Assembly (NCBI GenBank): GCA_027344745.1
Contig: DAHWIS010000032.1
Location: 1 to 6,771 of the forward strand
Reading direction: 5' to 3'
Source: Microcaldota archaeon
GTDB lineage: Archaea > Micrarchaeota > Micrarchaeia > Micrarchaeales > Micrarchaeaceae
DNA length: 6,771 nt
The notes beneath the pieces were generated by a model that was not told the origin of the DNA, searched no databases, and saw nothing but the letters and a program-made list of their open reading frames with translations. Numbering within the stretch: the first letter of the stretch is position 1; each line of letters starts with the position of its first letter. The position numbers and the translations under genes are program-made. This document shows positions 5,082-6,771 of this stretch, piece by piece.

Positions 5082-6771
5082 TTACCTCTGCCCGTATTTT
5101 GTCATGAATGCAAGATATCCTCCCATTATTGCGTCAGGCGCAGAAGGCCTTATCCTCTTTATAAGCGCATTGAGCAGGTCCATGCCTATTTTAGTCTCAT
5201 TGCCTGTTTTCATGTTTTCCTCGATTGCCTGCATCTTCGCTTCCCTGCATATGTTGGCTATGTCGGCGCCGGTGTATCCCGAGGTAGCTTTGCCCAATGC
5301 ATCGTAATCCAGGTTATCCATGATGGGCACGCTATTTAAATATTCCTTGAACAATGCCGCCCGTTGTGGCGCATTGGGCGGCTTCACGAATATTATTTTG
5401 TCGAACCTTCCGGGTCTAAGTATTGCAGGATCCAGCATCTCCGGCCTGTTTGTAGCCGCTACTATGACTACCCCAGAAGTCTTTTTAATTCCGTCCATCT
5501 GTGCAAGCAGCTCCGTAGTGACCTGCACGCTCGCCTCGCTAGCGCCCTCTCTTTTCCTTATTATGCCGTCTATCTCGTCTATGAATATTATGGACGGCTT
5601 ATTTTCTAGCGCCGTGTAAAACAGTTCCTTAATCGTGCTACTCGCTTTGTTTGCGCCATATTCCTGTATCGATGTGCCATCAAGCTGAAGCATTGTGACC
5701 CCATTAAGCTCCTGGGTAACCGCATTCATGAGCATCGTCTTCCCCGTGCCCGGAGGCCCAAAGAGCAGAAGTCCGTTTATCGTCTTTAGATGATACTTCT
5801 GCAGTAGGTCTGGATGCATAAGGGGTATCTGTATTGCTTCTACGATGGCCTTCTTTGCATCATCCAATCCTATAACGCTGCCGAAGTCCAGCTTTTTCGC
5901 ATCGCCATCTTGAGTCTCTATAGTCCCCTTTCTGAGCCTTTCATATTCTACCTTGAACATATTGTACTGATCCAACTGCGAGAGCGATGTGGAAGGCTTG
6001 GTCTTATCAACAGTTTTCATTATGTCTTTTTGCGATATCTCCAATATCTTATGCTGTGAGACCGCTTCTTGTGCAACCATCTGCGCCACACTCTCGCATG
6101 CTGCGCGTATATCCGCTCCAGAATACCTCTCCGTGTGCTTTGCTATCGCATCAAGATCAATATCTTCAGCCAAAGGCATGTTCTTAAGGTATATGCCGAA
6201 TATTATCTTTCGCGCATTGGCGTCCGGAAGCTGCATATATACTATCTTGTCGAACCTTCCGGGCCTGAGTACTGCCTGGTCCAGCACATTCGGCACGTTC
6301 GTCGCGCCAACTATAACAACGTTATCGAGCTTTTCGAAGCCATCCATCTCCGTGAGCAACTGCGTCAGGGCATGTTTGTGTACGTCGTCTGTTTGCTCAT
6401 CCCTGCTGTAAGCTATATAATCTATCTCGTCCATAAACAGCACGCATGGCGTATGTTTTTTGGCTACCGTGAATATGTTGGTAACCATCTTCTCCGATTC
6501 GCCGGAATATGCAGACATAAGGGCAGACGCCTTGACGTAAAAGAATCCAGCATGGACCTCGTTGGCTAATGCTCTCATGAGCATCGTCTTCCCCGTGCCC
6601 GGAGGCCCAAAAAAAAGTATACCTTTTATCATCTTTAGGTTGTAAGCCCTGGATACGCCCCTTTGCTCCATAGGGGATATGATGGAGTCCCTGAGTTCCT
6701 TTTTTACGCTTTCGTAATTGCCTATGTCATCGAAGGTCTCGCTGGTATTGCCGCTCTCAAGATCCTCAAAA
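5082..6771 (-). CDS. CDC48/VCP-like double AAA+ ATPase, 5' partial
   Basis: The frame runs from TAA at 5082-5084 to the right edge without a stop. The 562 visible residues lack the protein start; the ATG at 6669-6671 is internal. The first residues include TFDDIGNY, the usual lead-in to D1. D1 has Walker A GPPGTGKT (visible residues 55-62), Walker B MDEID (Asp114-Glu115), pore loop AYSGESE (Tyr88) and RPGRFD with Arg169/Arg172. A linker of about 60 residues follows. D2 has Walker A 338-345, Walker B IDEID (Asp398-Glu399) and RPGRFD (Arg452/Arg455). Such hexamers use ATP to thread and unfold proteins, often feeding the proteasome. The C-terminus ends KYGQR, with no hydrophobic-Tyr-x proteasome-docking motif. 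Whether a CDC48 N-domain exists upstream cannot be seen; the linker (KPSTSLSQLDQYNMF) also recalls other archaeal AAA ATPases. Confidence 0.92.
   Translation of the reverse strand, partial: FEDLESGNTSETFDDIGNYESVKKELRDSIISPMEQRGVSRAYNLKMIKGILFFGPPGTGKTMLMRALANEVHAGFFYVKASALMSAYSGESEKMVTNIFTVAKKHTPCVLFMDEIDYIAYSRDEQTDDVHKHALTQLLTEMDGFEKLDNVVIVGATNVPNVLDQAVLRPGRFDKIVYMQLPDANARKIIFGIYLKNMPLAEDIDLDAIAKHTERYSGADIRAACESVAQMVAQEAVSQHKILEISQKDIMKTVDKTKPSTSLSQLDQYNMFKVEYERLRKGTIETQDGDAKKLDFGSVIGLDDAKKAIVEAIQIPLMHPDLLQKYHLKTINGLLLFGPPGTGKTMLMNAVTQELNGVTMLQLDGTSIQEYGANKASSTIKELFYTALENKPSIIFIDEIDGIIRKREGASEASVQVTTELLAQMDGIKKTSGVVIVAATNRPEMLDPAILRPGRFDKIIFVKPPNAPQRAALFKEYLNSVPIMDNLDYDALGKATSGYTGADIANICREAKMQAIEENMKTGNETKIGMDLLNALIKRIRPSAPDAIMGGYLAFMTKYGQR
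5726..5762. repeat. 37-bp direct repeat, copy over D2 Walker A
   Basis: This stretch is identical, base for base, to 6575-6611. It encodes FGPPGTGKTMLM and flanking bases in the second ATPase domain. The flanks diverge at once on both sides. Confidence 0.9.
6575..6611. repeat. 37-bp direct repeat, copy over D1 Walker A
   Basis: Identical to 5726-5762, 849 bp away in the same gene and orientation. It encodes the D1 nucleotide-binding loop. All synonymous positions match between the two copies. Confidence 0.9.

Noticed and set aside
1..6771. CRISPR array, insertion sequence, prophage or defence island
   Set aside because: No regularly spaced repeats, transposase, integrase or terminal repeats were seen. 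All genes belong to ordinary archaeal families.

Overview
This is a compact, mostly coding stretch of an archaeal chromosome. The archaeal assignment rests on several genes: RNA polymerase subunit Rpo7 (RpoE') next to a 63-residue zinc-ribbon Spt4, a Fcf1/VapC9-type PIN protein directly upstream of them, an archaeal SepF, an RPA-type OB-fold protein and a CDC48-type double AAA+ ATPase. TATA-like boxes lie about 25-30 bp before several starts, and GGTG/GGTGA ribosome-binding sites precede others. Frequent ATA isoleucine codons, AGG arginine codons and very short intergenic gaps suggest a small-genome lineage such as DPANN/Micrarchaeota. That placement is an inference; the window has no rRNA or tRNA gene to test it.

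Layout, left to right. Positions 1-1137 (+) hold the 3' part of a CPBP-family membrane protease and a TrmJ-like SpoU tRNA 2'-O-methyltransferase, probably co-transcribed. They converge on sepF (1146-1520, -). A 9-bp perfect hairpin with T-rich tracts on both sides spans the 8-bp gap and looks like a shared bidirectional terminator. A DUF488/YeaO-like gene (1684-2052, +) diverges from sepF and converges on a YccU-like CoA-binding protein (2062-2475, -). A short AT-rich divergent promoter then separates that gene from the PIN - rpo7 - spt4 operon (2534-3727, +). A rhodanese-like gene (3799-4116, -) converges on that operon and diverges from a two-OB-fold RPA-like gene (4261-5061, +). The RPA-like gene converges on a CDC48-like ATPase (5082 to the right edge, -) whose N-terminus lies outside the window.

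The genes cover core housekeeping: transcription (Rpo7, Spt4), RNA maturation (PIN nuclease, TrmJ), cell division (SepF), ssDNA handling (RPA-like) and protein unfolding (CDC48-like). The PIN-rpo7-spt4 order is a known conserved archaeal neighbourhood. Here it ends after spt4 instead of continuing into ribosomal protein genes such as S24e/S27ae.

I see no mobile element, CRISPR array, phage gene or defence system. The least ordinary observations are: a 37-bp identical DNA repeat over the two Walker A sites of the ATPase; an atypical second-domain pore loop in the same protein; the terminator hairpin shared by two coding ends; and symmetric sequence elements in two divergent promoter regions. 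No intergenic gap exceeds 300 bases.
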